18,987 nucleotides of DNA from an uncultured Spartobacteria bacterium. GTDB lineage: Bacteria; Verrucomicrobiota; Verrucomicrobiia; Chthoniobacterales; JAATET01. Shown here one piece after another: positions 9,842-18,408 of this stretch (positions are counted from its first letter, which is position 1; each line of letters starts with the position of its first letter). The position numbers were made by a program, and so were the translations under genes. The DNA is taken from contig CALGTD010000206.1 of NCBI GenBank assembly GCA_937901895.1, positions 1 through 18,987 on the forward strand, given 5' to 3'. The notes under the pieces were generated by a model. The model saw only the letters and a list, made by a program, of their open reading frames with translations, searched no databases and was not told where the DNA came from.

Positions 9842-9869
9842 TCTATCGGGCGAGGTCGCAGGGGGACAA
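9842..9869 (-). promoter_or_regulatory. candidate gyrB promoter
   Basis: On the minus strand TTGTCC (9869-9864) is followed 16 bp later by GATAGA (9847-9842), a partial match to -35 and -10 boxes. It would give a leader of about 30 nt before the gyrB ATG. The match is modest and I offer it only as the best candidate in the 269-bp divergent region. Confidence 0.3.
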
Positions 9870-10072
9870 TGGCTTTTTTCGGCATTCCCCGCTTCGGAGC
9901 CACAGAATACAGGATCGTCTCCGTAGCCCAACACAATATCTGGGGGAGTTTTGAGCGAATTTCCGGGACAATCCCCTTCCAAAGCGCGGTGGAAATAGGC
10001 TTCCGCACCGCCGGATTTGCCGTTACCGATGAAGCCGCGCGCCATGCCCCTCCTGCAACCCTCGCAGACTCC

Positions 10073-10978
10073 ATGATCGACCGTCTGTCGGGCATGCCCG
10101 CATTCCTCGCCGCCATCACTTCCATCATGCTCGCGACCTCCGCCTTCGCAGGGATTCCCCTGGGGATTTCCATTCCTCCCGCAAAGGCGAACGCCCTCGA
10201 CTTCGCCCGCTTCACGAAGAACACCGACATCACCCCGCGCCTGGTGGAGATTTCCGCGAACTTCCCTCCGGAGCCTTCGACCATTTCGCTTCCGGACACG
10301 GAAATCCAGGCGATCCGGGAGATCGGCGCGCTTCCGCTGATCACGTGGATGCTCCCGGTCTCCCTCCTCGACGATGCATGGACCACCCCGCTTCGCGAAC
10401 TCGCGCAAGCCGTCCGTGCCGATGGCGGCAAAATCTGGATGCGCCTTGCATTGCCCCGTCGGGAGGAACCGTCGCACGCCGCGAGCTACCGTGACACCTT
10501 TCGCAGGGTGGCCGGGATTTTCCGCGACGCCGGTGCGGACAACGTCGGCTGGATGTTTGTCGTCGACCTCGGGCGGTCGGACGCCCCGGAAGCCGCGCTG
10601 GATGCGGACGCCTTTCCCGGAAACGATGTGGTGGACGTCATCGGTCTCCGCGCCCTGAACTGGGGCGACACGCAGCGGCGCCCGGTTTCCGACCGGGACA
10701 GCGACTGGCAGTCGTTCCGCGACCTCTTCGAGCCCGTCCGTGCGGAATGGCAGGAGCGCGCCCCGGACAAACCGATCGTCGCGATCACCGCGACCGCGTC
10801 AACCGGCGGCAAAAAATCCGACTGGGTGCTCGATGCCGTCCGCACCGCAGCGGAGTGGCGCCTCGCCGCGCTGATTTGGTTTCAGCACAAGGGGGCGATC
10901 GACTGGGCAATCCAGGAATCGATCCCCCGGGAAATCATGATGGAGGCCCAAACGCTGAACACGCCCCTCTCGAAATGA
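10073..10978 (+). CDS. exported GH26-like (mannanase-fold) protein, probably not catalytic
   Basis: This 301-residue protein has a signal peptide (hydrophobic MPAFLAAITSIMLATSAFA, cleavage near residue 26). The rest follows the pattern of glycoside hydrolase family 26: LPLITWMLP (88-95), WMRLALPRR (122-130), a helix then GADNVGWMFVVD (154-165), FPGNDVVDVIGLRALNWGD (181-199), WQSFRDLFEPV, KPIVAITATAS and ALIWFQHKG. In active GH26 enzymes a His-Glu-Met-Asn stretch gives the acid/base and a Glu after the KPIxxxE strand is the nucleophile; here these places read ALPRR and ITATA. It may bind a glycan or have lost activity. The open frame extends back into gyrB (to 9779), but the signal peptide fixes the start near 10073 (or ATG 10094). 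The stop overlaps the start of the next gene as ATGA, so the two are probably translationally coupled. Confidence 0.7.
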   Translation: MIDRLSGMPAFLAAITSIMLATSAFAGIPLGISIPPAKANALDFARFTKNTDITPRLVEISANFPPEPSTISLPDTEIQAIREIGALPLITWMLPVSLLDDAWTTPLRELAQAVRADGGKIWMRLALPRREEPSHAASYRDTFRRVAGIFRDAGADNVGWMFVVDLGRSDAPEAALDADAFPGNDVVDVIGLRALNWGDTQRRPVSDRDSDWQSFRDLFEPVRAEWQERAPDKPIVAITATASTGGKKSDWVLDAVRTAAEWRLAALIWFQHKGAIDWAIQESIPREIMMEAQTLNTPLSK

Positions 10979-12552
10979 ATGCGCCGAGGTGGCTGGCTCC
11001 GGTCGCGCGCACGATCCTGCTGCTGCTGATCGGCGGGCTCTTCCTGGGACTCTCGACGTCGAACCGGGGTCAGGTCTTCGTCGACGGGCGGGTGTATTTC
11101 GTGGACGCCGACTGCTACTCGCGCATGACGCGTGTCGCGCAGGTCCTGAAATCGCCGTTCACACGGATCGCCCATCACCAATTCGAGAACTTCCCGGAGG
11201 GCACGAGTCCCCACACCACCGCCCCGATGGACTGGGCGATCGCGGCACTGGCTGCGGCGCTGTCGCCATTCACCACCCAGCCTCTCGACCTTGCCGGCGC
11301 CTGGATTTCCCCTCTGCTTGGCCTCGTCACGCTGGCATTGCTCGCGGTGTGGGGGGCGCGCATGCCGTTTCGCGAGGCGATGCTTCTTCTCTTCGCGGTG
11401 TCGCCAATGATCGTGCAGGGATTCAAGCTGGGACGTCCCGATCACCAATCCCTCCTGCTGTTCCTTCTCGCCGCCGCACTCGCCGCGGAACACTCGATGT
11501 GGAAACCGGGCCGCCAACGCACCGCAATCCTCTGGGGGCTCGCCTGGGGCGTGGCGCTCTGGACCAGTCTCTACGAACCCCTCGTCCTGCTCGCACTCAC
11601 GACCGTCACCCGTCTGGCGGTCCTTCGAAAATCCGCCTTCACCAAAGCGTGGGCCATCGCCCATGTCACGCTCTTGGGAGTTCTCGCGGTCGCCATTCTC
11701 TTCGACGGATGGCGCGTTGGCCCGCAGGATCCCATCGTCGGCGAATATTTCGCCCGCTGGGCAAAATCGATTGGCGAGCTCGCCTCCGTTCCGCCGCTTT
11801 CGGCGCAATTCTTCACATGGGCCGGTTGGCTCGTTCTGCCGCTTCCCGCCCTGATCGGCTGGCGGTGGCTGCGGAAACGGGATGTGTCCGCCGCGCTGCC
11901 GCTCGCGCTCGTCGTCGCAACCTATGCTCTCACCTGCTGGCAGCTCCGGTGGGGATCCTATTTCGCACTCACGGTTGCCATGGCGATGCCCTTGGGACTC
12001 GCAGCAATCCCACGCACGGGCGTCGCATGGACCGCGTTCGTCATCAGCCTGCTCCCGATCGCTCCGGCATGTGACGCAGCCCTCTTTCCCAACGAATCAC
12101 GGCGCGCCGCCCTCGAGGAAATCCGCACCGATTACCAGCTCCTCCGCCAGCTTTCCGACGCGCTCGTCTCAAACGAATCGACTCCGATCCTCGCGCCATG
12201 GTGGCTCTCCCCGCCAATCGCCTACTGGTCCGGCCAGCCCTGCATCGCCGGCAGCTCGCACCAAAGCCTGCCCGGCACCGTCGATACCGCCCGGTTCTAC
12301 ATGACGACGGATTCCACAGTGGCGCACGGGATTCTCGAACGCCGCGGCGTCCGCTACGTCGTTGCCTACGAACCGTCGCGCGTGCTCGGCACCTCCGCTC
12401 CGCTGCTCGGCGAAAATCCCCGCCCGCGATCGATGGCGGACATCCTCTACTCCGCGCCAACACTCGCTCCCAACTTCCTGAAGCTCGTCTTCGCGAATTC
12501 GTTTTTCCGCGTCTACGAGTTCCGTCCGGACGCGTCGCGAACCGACCAGTAG
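10975..12552 (+). CDS. STT3/PglB-like membrane glycosyltransferase (GT-C fold)
   Basis: This 525-residue polytopic inner-membrane protein has about ten to twelve hydrophobic segments and a soluble C-terminal region from about 370. It resembles the STT3 oligosaccharyltransferase family. The first periplasmic loop holds a DAD motif (44-46) in VDADCYSRMTRV, as in the metal-binding DxD of STT3, and GRPDHQSLLLFL (153-164) matches a conserved loop. In the soluble domain, ILAPWW (409-410) followed by PPIAYWSG, SSHQSLPG, then a helix and RRGVRYVVAYE parallels the WWDYG region of PglB, except that WWDYG reads WWLSP. STT3 enzymes move a lipid-linked sugar chain onto asparagine; the changed motif makes that acceptor specificity doubtful, and another GT-C role is possible. 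The ATG at 10975 overlaps the stop of the GH26-like gene by four bases, pointing to a shared operon. No other glycosylation genes are present. Confidence 0.75.
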   Translation: MNAPRWLAPVARTILLLLIGGLFLGLSTSNRGQVFVDGRVYFVDADCYSRMTRVAQVLKSPFTRIAHHQFENFPEGTSPHTTAPMDWAIAALAAALSPFTTQPLDLAGAWISPLLGLVTLALLAVWGARMPFREAMLLLFAVSPMIVQGFKLGRPDHQSLLLFLLAAALAAEHSMWKPGRQRTAILWGLAWGVALWTSLYEPLVLLALTTVTRLAVLRKSAFTKAWAIAHVTLLGVLAVAILFDGWRVGPQDPIVGEYFARWAKSIGELASVPPLSAQFFTWAGWLVLPLPALIGWRWLRKRDVSAALPLALVVATYALTCWQLRWGSYFALTVAMAMPLGLAAIPRTGVAWTAFVISLLPIAPACDAALFPNESRRAALEEIRTDYQLLRQLSDALVSNESTPILAPWWLSPPIAYWSGQPCIAGSSHQSLPGTVDTARFYMTTDSTVAHGILERRGVRYVVAYEPSRVLGTSAPLLGENPRPRSMADILYSAPTLAPNFLKLVFANSFFRVYEFRPDASRTDQ

Positions 12553-12610
12553 CGCGGGCCACGCAGCGGCGACGAAACCCCTGCAGCCCTCCGTCCGCAA
12601 ATCGCCCGGC

Positions 12611-13930
12611 CTAAGGCTCGGGGTTTGCCTTGATGAACTTCGAGAACCACTGGCCCGAGGGCTCGAGCACCAGCTCCTTCGTTTTCGGATCCAGGCTCGT
12701 AAGCCCGAAATTGGCCGCGTAGCCCTCGGCCCACTCGTAGTTGTCGACGAGCGTCCACGGCATGTAGCCGCGCACATCCACTCCATCCTCCAGCGCACGG
12801 CGCATCTGGTTCACATGCTCGCGGAAATACCGGATCTTCTTCTGCTCGCTCTGCGTGCCAATGCCGTTCTCGGAAATCACGATCGGTTTTCCGTAGCGCC
12901 CGTAAACCTGCTTCAGCACCGCGTAGAGCCCCTCGGGATCGATCTCCCAGCCATTCTGCGTGTAATTCGAGTTCTGCTCGCCAACGGGGCGCCAGATGAA
13001 CCGCGCGGCCGACGCGTCCTGCGAGTAGTAGTAGTTCACGCCGATCACATCCATCGTGTCGGCCACCGCGTCGAGGTGGTCGAAATTCTGGCGCATCATC
13101 ATGTTGTAAACGAACTGCGTGGGGTCCTGCAGGCGGTTCCGCCGCCAGTTGGGAATCGAGTAGATGCCCATCACGATCGCGTCCTTCCGCTTTGCGTGAA
13201 TGATCGCCGACGCCTCGCGGAACATCGACACCGCGACCTTGTTCGCCTTTTTCAACGCACCCGGCGTGAGCAGTAATCCCGGCGGCCAGTGCCCGCCGAA
13301 GTAGCCGATGTAGAGCGCGCCGTTCGGCTCGTTTTGCGGCACGTAAATGCGCACATACGGCGAGAGCGCGTCGACCATCCGCGTCACGTATTCGCGCCAC
13401 GCCGGCTCGACGTCCGGATTCAGGAAATTCGAGTGCGCCTTGTCCTTCGAGTTGTAAAGCCAGTCGGGGAACGTGAAGTGCCAGAGCGTGACGATCGGCT
13501 CGATACCCGCCGCCTTCAGCTTGCGCGCCATCGAGACATACTGCGCGATCGCCTTTTCGTTGAACTTCCCGGGCTCGGGCTCCACGCGCGCCCACTCGAT
13601 GCCGAAGCGATAATGCGTCACGCCGATCCGTTTCAGCATCGCGACGTCACGATCGAACTTCGTCCACGAAAACGTCGCGTCCTCGCCGCGCGGCGGGATG
13701 TGCCCTTCCTCCGCAAAGACATCCCAGTCCGTCTTGAAATATCCCGGCTCGCCCGGCTTCACGCCGCGGTCCTCATTCTGGAAGCTCGCCGTCGAAGTGC
13801 CCCACCAGAACTTTCCCGTCTTCGCCGGCTTGGTCGTGGCCGCCGGTTTGTTGTAAGGTTTGGGCGGCATGACGCAGCCACTGAGCAGTTGACCGCAGAG
13901 GACGATGCCAAGGAGGAAACGGAGATTCAT
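12611..13930 (-). CDS. glycoside hydrolase family 1 lipoprotein (beta-glucosidase-like)
   Basis: This 439-residue enzyme is predicted to cleave beta-linked glycosides with retention of configuration. The N terminus is a lipoprotein signal: hydrophobic LLGIVLCGQLLSG followed by the lipobox cysteine C19, so it should be anchored in the outer membrane. A Pro/Lys/Thr linker (20-40) leads into the GH1 (beta/alpha)8 barrel, starting FWWGTSTASFQNE. The acid/base Glu is E201 in QNEPNG and the nucleophile is E354 in ISENGIG. The aglycone-side DNYEWAEGYAANFGL lies near the C terminus. All key residues are present, so it should be active; the substrate is not evident. Lipid anchoring is unusual for GH1 enzymes, which are mostly cytoplasmic. 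The ATG at 13930 has no clear Shine-Dalgarno. It converges on the STT3-like gene with 58 bp between, and is divergent from the exported gene at 13989. Confidence 0.9.
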   Translation of the reverse strand: MNLRFLLGIVLCGQLLSGCVMPPKPYNKPAATTKPAKTGKFWWGTSTASFQNEDRGVKPGEPGYFKTDWDVFAEEGHIPPRGEDATFSWTKFDRDVAMLKRIGVTHYRFGIEWARVEPEPGKFNEKAIAQYVSMARKLKAAGIEPIVTLWHFTFPDWLYNSKDKAHSNFLNPDVEPAWREYVTRMVDALSPYVRIYVPQNEPNGALYIGYFGGHWPPGLLLTPGALKKANKVAVSMFREASAIIHAKRKDAIVMGIYSIPNWRRNRLQDPTQFVYNMMMRQNFDHLDAVADTMDVIGVNYYYSQDASAARFIWRPVGEQNSNYTQNGWEIDPEGLYAVLKQVYGRYGKPIVISENGIGTQSEQKKIRYFREHVNQMRRALEDGVDVRGYMPWTLVDNYEWAEGYAANFGLTSLDPKTKELVLEPSGQWFSKFIKANPEP

Positions 13931-13988
13931 ATTTCTATCGCATCGGGCGAGGAAGCTGGGTTACGGACTGAAGGCCGATTCTTCAATC

Positions 13989-14870
13989 ATGAAGTTCCTC
14001 TCCGCGCTCCTTGTCCTTGTCGCAATTTCCACGCTTCGCGCCGGCGACGACTCCCACCGCGAACCCGACACGGTCATCCTGAAAGACGGCACAAAGCTCC
14101 GTGGTCTCATCGTGAAGAACACCGCATCCGAGGTCATCCTGCAGCACGAGTTTCACGAGCACATCATTCCGAAGAGCGACATCCTGCGTATCGATGACCA
14201 CCCGGACATCCTCTACACCGACGTGCCGCGGCGCGGCGACCTGCCGTCGTGGCGCGTGATTGCGAACGACCTTCGCACCCACGACAACATCAAGTCCGTG
14301 CTCGAGATTCCCGCCACGATGATCGACACGGGCGTCTTCCAGCGTGTGCCCTACAAGTCGTTTCGGGTGAATCGCGACATCGAGCTGAACATCTACGGCG
14401 ACCCGAACGACCCCGCCGGCATCGAACTCGGAATCTACGGCACCAACTCCGGCAACACCAAACTCCGCAGGATGCTCCGCGGCTACCTCGCCGGATTTCT
14501 CTCCACCCGCAAGGAAGTCGCGGCCCTCTACTCGCTCGATCTAAACGGAGGCATCGCCCGCGCCGGCAATCTCACCCTCGAGATCACTCCGAAGGATGCA
14601 CCCGACGCCTACGGCGCCTGGTGGATCTCGCTTTACCACGAAAAGGCGCTCGACGAGGCGCGCCTGAGCGAAGCCGAATACGCGCGACTCACAAAACCCC
14701 TGGAGGAGGTCATCGACCCGAAGGGCCGTGTCCGCGCGAGGTGGACACCGCAGGAAGTCGCCATGTCGGAACGGGTGGAGGATGACGACGCTCCGGTTCT
14801 GCTGCGCGGCTTTTACCGGGACAGGAAGGGTGAATTCCGCGTGATCGAAGACCCGGCTCCGGCAAACTAA
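13989..14870 (+). CDS. exported hypothetical protein
   Basis: This 293-residue protein starts with a clear signal peptide, MKFLSALLVLVAISTLRAG, cleaved near residue 18. Just after it, DTVILKDGTKLRGLIVKN and EVILQ up to IIPKSDILRIDD form a short beta-rich module (about 27-75), of a kind I associate with small barrel-like domains in Verrucomicrobia and Planctomycetes secreted proteins (inference). The rest, with FRVNRDIELNIYGDPNDPAG and WWISLYHEKALDEARLSEAEY, matches no family I can name. An in-frame upstream ATG at 13905 would overlap the GH1 gene and bury the signal peptide, so I start at 13989. The 58-bp gap to the divergent GH1 gene must hold promoter elements for one or both genes. Confidence 0.75.
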   Translation: MKFLSALLVLVAISTLRAGDDSHREPDTVILKDGTKLRGLIVKNTASEVILQHEFHEHIIPKSDILRIDDHPDILYTDVPRRGDLPSWRVIANDLRTHDNIKSVLEIPATMIDTGVFQRVPYKSFRVNRDIELNIYGDPNDPAGIELGIYGTNSGNTKLRRMLRGYLAGFLSTRKEVAALYSLDLNGGIARAGNLTLEITPKDAPDAYGAWWISLYHEKALDEARLSEAEYARLTKPLEEVIDPKGRVRARWTPQEVAMSERVEDDDAPVLLRGFYRDRKGEFRVIEDPAPAN

Positions 14871-14880
14871 GACTTGCTCC

Positions 14881-14937
14881 ACGGGCGCGCTCGCCATCCT
14901 CAGTCCTGCCGTCTCTGCAACCGGCATTCGCGCCCGT
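14881..14937. repeat. 9-bp inverted repeat between convergent genes
   Basis: ACGGGCGCG (14881-14889) pairs perfectly with CGCGCCCGT (14929-14937) around a 39-nt spacer. It lies in the 124-bp gap between the convergent exported protein and the FG-GAP protein. There is no T-run after it, so it is only a weak terminator candidate. Confidence 0.35.
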
Positions 14938-14994
14938 CCTTCGCAACCCTGTTCAACGGCGTTCGCCCAACCGGGAGAGCCTTTTCCGCAAAAC

Positions 14995-16866
14995 TCAGCG
15001 CCTCCGGCGCAAGCGCGCGAGAGCCACTGCGAGTCCTCCGCCAAGGAGCGCAAGAACACCCGGCTCCGGCACCGCAGTGACGACCGTGTGGGCTCCCACG
15101 AAGTCCGTTTGGACAAGATCGTGGAAATTCTCAAGAGAGACCGTTTCCCAAGCCCCGCCCGTCCACACGCGCAATTCGGTATCGCCCAGAAAATCCAGAA
15201 GGTCCGCAGGAGTCTGGTAATCTCCTTCCACGGAAAGGCTGTTGTCCATCGCCAGCGAGATGCTCTCGATCGCAAACTCCGCGCTGGAATCGAGCTGAAA
15301 GACATTTCCGACATTGCCGTCGACGGACCCCACAAAGACGGCGGTCGCAGTGAGAGAACCACGAACGATCAGGGAATTGAAATCCGCACCCGCTTCCCGT
15401 CCCACCCGCACCGCTCGACCGTCCGCAGTGACTTGCGCGGCATCGCCCTCGGTCAAGGTCACGGAATTGAAATCACTCGCCGCTCCAGTCACCCAGTCCC
15501 GTTGAGACCGGAAGCTGATTCCGTCGATCGTGCGCGCGGCATGCCCCACATCGAGCGTGGTTACCGAGGAGACCGTTCCGGTATAGGCCTTCCCCGAGTC
15601 CACCACGGCACCATCCGCCTCATAGGCACCAATCACGAATCCATCTCCGGACAAGCTCACCGACCATCCGAAATAGTCATTCACATGGGGATCGCTTGCA
15701 GTCAGCTTGACGTCTTCGGTCACCGTGCCCGTCACCGTGTCGAGATTCCGATACAGATACGCGGACCCGCTGTCGCTGCCTTTCGAATCATCGGAGAAAG
15801 CGCCCACCAGCGCGACATTCCCGGATACGCTTACGGCCTGGCCAAGCAGGTGCCCCGCCTGAAAATCATCGCTCGCCACCAGCTTTGCGTGCTCCGTGAC
15901 CAAACCGGTCGCCGTATCGAGGCCGCGGTAGACATACACAGCACCGGATCTCGCGCCTTTCGGATCAGAGCGGGGAGCGCCCACCACCGCGGTCGTTCCG
16001 CTCACACCGACGGAATAGCCAAACCGTTGATCGATGATGGCATCACTTGCCACGAGCTTCGCATGTTCCGTCATCTCCCCCGACGCCGTGTCGAGATTCC
16101 GAAACACATACGCTGCGCCGGCGTTCACTTCCGCGGTGTCATCCCCATAGGCGCCGACCACTCCGAGCGATCCGGAAAGAGCGACCGCGTGGCCGAAATA
16201 CTGACCGTTCCGAGGTGCACTGGACTCCCGCAGTTTCACGCTCTGTCCGACAATTCCGCTTGCCGTATCAAGATTCCGAAACACATACGCACCGCCGCTA
16301 TTGGCCGCCCCTTCGCTTCGCTCCGGAGCCCCGATCAGCGCCGTGGTCCCGGACAGGCTGGTGGCAGCACCAAACCTCGCATTCTTGTCGCCGTCGATCG
16401 GGAGCAGTTTTGCACTGTGGGAAACGATTCCAGTGGCGGTCTCGAGACCATGAAACACGTAAACCGATCCGGAGTCAGTGCCCTGGTCGTCATCCAAAGG
16501 CGCAGCAACAATGCCAAGACCTCCGGAAATGGCCACGGAGTCGCCGAAGCGATCGCCGCTGATGCCATCGCCTGCAACGAGGGAGGCGCTGGGGGCAAGC
16601 ACCCCTGGTTCATCGATGTTTCGAAAGAGATAAGCCGCTCCCGTCCACGAAGCCACAGGCGGCGCTCCCACGAGGGACATTGATCCCGACCGGCCCAACG
16701 TGCGACCGAATTCGTCGTATGCAGACCCCGTCGGGACTTGAAGCTGGGACGCGTGGGAATGAACCGCCCCGAGTGCCAGAGCAAAGACAAGGGGAAGGAA
16801 CGGTGTTTTCCGGGTGATTCCGCCGAAATCAAAGGCTGCCGGCGTGGGGTTACTGCGCGTGCTCAT
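14995..16866 (-). CDS. FG-GAP/integrin-like beta-propeller protein with PEP-CTERM tail
   Basis: This 623-residue exported protein has a signal peptide with a long polar start (MSTRSNPTPAAFDFGGITRK) and a hydrophobic core FLPLVFALALGAVHSHA. About seven repeats of 58 residues follow, each with a variant of FGxSVxxSG, VGAxxDD, DSGSAYVFRNLDTATG and TEHAKLVASD. These are FG-GAP blades, which fold into a seven-bladed propeller as in integrin alpha chains. A separate beta-rich region follows (about 430-595). The C terminus is a PEP-CTERM signal: VPEP, hydrophobic GVLALLGGGLAVALA and a basic RLRRRR. The role is probably on the cell surface or in the matrix. The frame is open further upstream to 17739, but that part is antisense to the flavoprotein gene; the ATG at 16866 gives a good signal peptide. 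The start is 42 bp from the divergent flavoprotein gene. Confidence 0.9.
   Translation of the reverse strand: MSTRSNPTPAAFDFGGITRKTPFLPLVFALALGAVHSHASQLQVPTGSAYDEFGRTLGRSGSMSLVGAPPVASWTGAAYLFRNIDEPGVLAPSASLVAGDGISGDRFGDSVAISGGLGIVAAPLDDDQGTDSGSVYVFHGLETATGIVSHSAKLLPIDGDKNARFGAATSLSGTTALIGAPERSEGAANSGGAYVFRNLDTASGIVGQSVKLRESSAPRNGQYFGHAVALSGSLGVVGAYGDDTAEVNAGAAYVFRNLDTASGEMTEHAKLVASDAIIDQRFGYSVGVSGTTAVVGAPRSDPKGARSGAVYVYRGLDTATGLVTEHAKLVASDDFQAGHLLGQAVSVSGNVALVGAFSDDSKGSDSGSAYLYRNLDTVTGTVTEDVKLTASDPHVNDYFGWSVSLSGDGFVIGAYEADGAVVDSGKAYTGTVSSVTTLDVGHAARTIDGISFRSQRDWVTGAASDFNSVTLTEGDAAQVTADGRAVRVGREAGADFNSLIVRGSLTATAVFVGSVDGNVGNVFQLDSSAEFAIESISLAMDNSLSVEGDYQTPADLLDFLGDTELRVWTGGAWETVSLENFHDLVQTDFVGAHTVVTAVPEPGVLALLGGGLAVALARLRRRR
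15730..16640 (-). repeat. 174-bp coding tandem repeats (FG-GAP blades)
   Basis: Similar segments with the core of ATTCCGAAACACATACGC recur at about 15737, 15911, 16085, 16263, 16437 and 16613, a step of 174 to 178 bp. The repeats keep the reading frame and correspond to 58-residue propeller blades. The copies differ at many bases but share runs of ten or more. Confidence 0.7.
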
Positions 16867-16898
16867 AAAACTTAAACCGTTCTCCGCTCGAGGGAAAC

Positions 16899-16902
16899 GA
16901 GG
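16899..16902 (+). promoter_or_regulatory. Shine-Dalgarno that sets the flavoprotein start
   Basis: GAGG lies six bases before the ATG at 16909. It supports that start over a GTG at 16984 that would be closer to the usual N terminus of the family. Confidence 0.5.
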
Positions 16903-16908
16903 CCGGCG

Positions 16909-18402
16909 ATGGGATATCTGGACGCGAATGATTTTGCAACGTCTTTCATTGCCGGGACGCGCGGGACATCCCAACATTCTTGCGTGGACTATGATTTCGT
17001 CGTCATCGGCGGCGGCAGCGCCGGATACGCCGCCGCGCGCACTGCGACGGGCCTTGGATTGAAAACCGCCGTGGTCGAGGGCGGCGAGCAGGTCGGCGGC
17101 CTGTGCATCCTCCGCGGCTGCATGCCGAGCAAGACGCTCATCGAATCGGCGAATCGCATGCTCACCCTTCGCCGCGCCTCCGAATTTGGGCTGCGCGCCT
17201 CGGGGCTCGAGGTGCATCCCGACGAGATCATCGCCCGCAAGCAGCGACTCATCGGCGAGTTCGCGGATTACCGCCGCGGGCAGCTCGAGAGTGGAAAATT
17301 CGACTTCGTCCGCGGCTTCGCGCGCTTCATCGATCCGCACACCATCGAGGTCGAGTGGCCGGGCACGTCCGCCCGCAAAATCTCCGCACGCAGCTTCCTC
17401 GTCGCGACCGGCTCCGTAGTCAACGTCCCGGACATTCCCGGACTCGATGGGTGCGGCGCATTCACCAGTGACGATGCGCTGAATCTGACGGATCTTCCCG
17501 CGTCGCTCATTGTCCTCGGCGCCGGGCCCGTCGCGCTCGAGATGGCCCACTACTTCGCCGCGCTCGGCGTGAAGGTCACCGTCATCCAGCGCGGGAAACA
17601 ACTGCTCACCGGCTCCGACTCCGACATCGCCGAATCGCTCGAGCACGCACTGCGCAAGCACGGCATCGAGATCTTCACGGGCACGGCGATTCAATCCATC
17701 GAGCGCTGCGGGAACTGCTGCCGCGTCGAGTTCCAGCACAACGGTTCAAAACACACCATCGAAGCGGAGCAGATCCTGAATGCGCTTGGCCGCCGACCGC
17801 ACACCCGCGGCATCGGTCTCGAGGACATCGGTGTTCCGCTTCTCTCGGACCGCGTCGCGACAAATCACCACCAGCAGTCGGGCATTCCACACATCTTCGC
17901 CGCCGGCGACTGCTCCGGTCCGCACGAGATCGTCCACATCGCGATCCAGCAGGGTGAGATCGCCGCGCGCAATGCCGCGCGTCTTCTTGCCGGAGATCCC
18001 TCGCTCGAAACGATCGACTACCGGCTCAAGCTGTTCGTCGTCTTCACCGAACCCGAGGTCGCCATGGTCGGCATGAGTGAGGCGGAGGCCCGCACGGCGG
18101 GTGTCGAGTATCGCGTGGCGACCTACCCCTTCAACGATCACGGAAAATCCATGGTCATGAGCGAAACCGAGGGCTTCGTGAAACTCCTCGCGCACGCACG
18201 AACCGGAGAAATTCTCGGCGGGGCGGTGGTCGGTCCGCATGCCGCGGATTTGATCCACGAAATCGTCGTCGCCATGCATTTCCGCGCCACCGCCCCCCAA
18301 CTCGCAGCCGTGCCCCATTATCACCCCACCCTGAGCGAAATCTGGACCTATCCCGCTGAGGAGCTGGCGGACGCATTAACAGAGTCTGCCAATCCGGACT
18401 AA
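16909..18402 (+). CDS. FAD-dependent pyridine nucleotide-disulfide oxidoreductase (Lpd-like)
   Basis: This 497-residue cytoplasmic flavoenzyme is of the dihydrolipoamide dehydrogenase/mercuric reductase class. The FAD-binding GGGSAG lies at 34-39. The redox-active disulfide is in GGLCILRGCMPSK (C66 and C71, the CxxxxC spacing of class I enzymes). A second Rossmann motif, VLGAGPVALEMAHYF, binds NAD(P)H. GRRPHT and AAGDC mark the second half of the FAD site, and the C-terminal HPTLSE holds the His472-Glu477 dyad that serves the active site of the partner subunit. All catalytic parts are present. There is no C-terminal Cys pair as in mercuric reductase, and no 2-oxoacid dehydrogenase genes lie nearby, so the substrate is uncertain. 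An N-terminal tail of about 25 residues precedes the usual start. It is divergent from the FG-GAP gene. Confidence 0.9.
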   Translation: MGYLDANDFATSFIAGTRGTSQHSCVDYDFVVIGGGSAGYAAARTATGLGLKTAVVEGGEQVGGLCILRGCMPSKTLIESANRMLTLRRASEFGLRASGLEVHPDEIIARKQRLIGEFADYRRGQLESGKFDFVRGFARFIDPHTIEVEWPGTSARKISARSFLVATGSVVNVPDIPGLDGCGAFTSDDALNLTDLPASLIVLGAGPVALEMAHYFAALGVKVTVIQRGKQLLTGSDSDIAESLEHALRKHGIEIFTGTAIQSIERCGNCCRVEFQHNGSKHTIEAEQILNALGRRPHTRGIGLEDIGVPLLSDRVATNHHQQSGIPHIFAAGDCSGPHEIVHIAIQQGEIAARNAARLLAGDPSLETIDYRLKLFVVFTEPEVAMVGMSEAEARTAGVEYRVATYPFNDHGKSMVMSETEGFVKLLAHARTGEILGGAVVGPHAADLIHEIVVAMHFRATAPQLAAVPHYHPTLSEIWTYPAEELADALTESANPD

Positions 18403-18408
18403 GAATGA

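Noticed and set aside
9779..10072. N-terminal extension of the GH26-like protein overlapping the start of gyrB
   Set aside because: It would bury the signal peptide about 98 residues inside the protein, and it covers the divergent promoter region.
15088..16683. 531-residue plus-strand open frame opposite the FG-GAP gene
   Set aside because: The apparent repeats in it are the mirror of the FG-GAP repeats, and it has no recognisable domain.
16867..17739. N-terminal extension of the FG-GAP protein
   Set aside because: It is antisense to the flavoprotein gene, and the ATG at 16866 gives a proper signal peptide.
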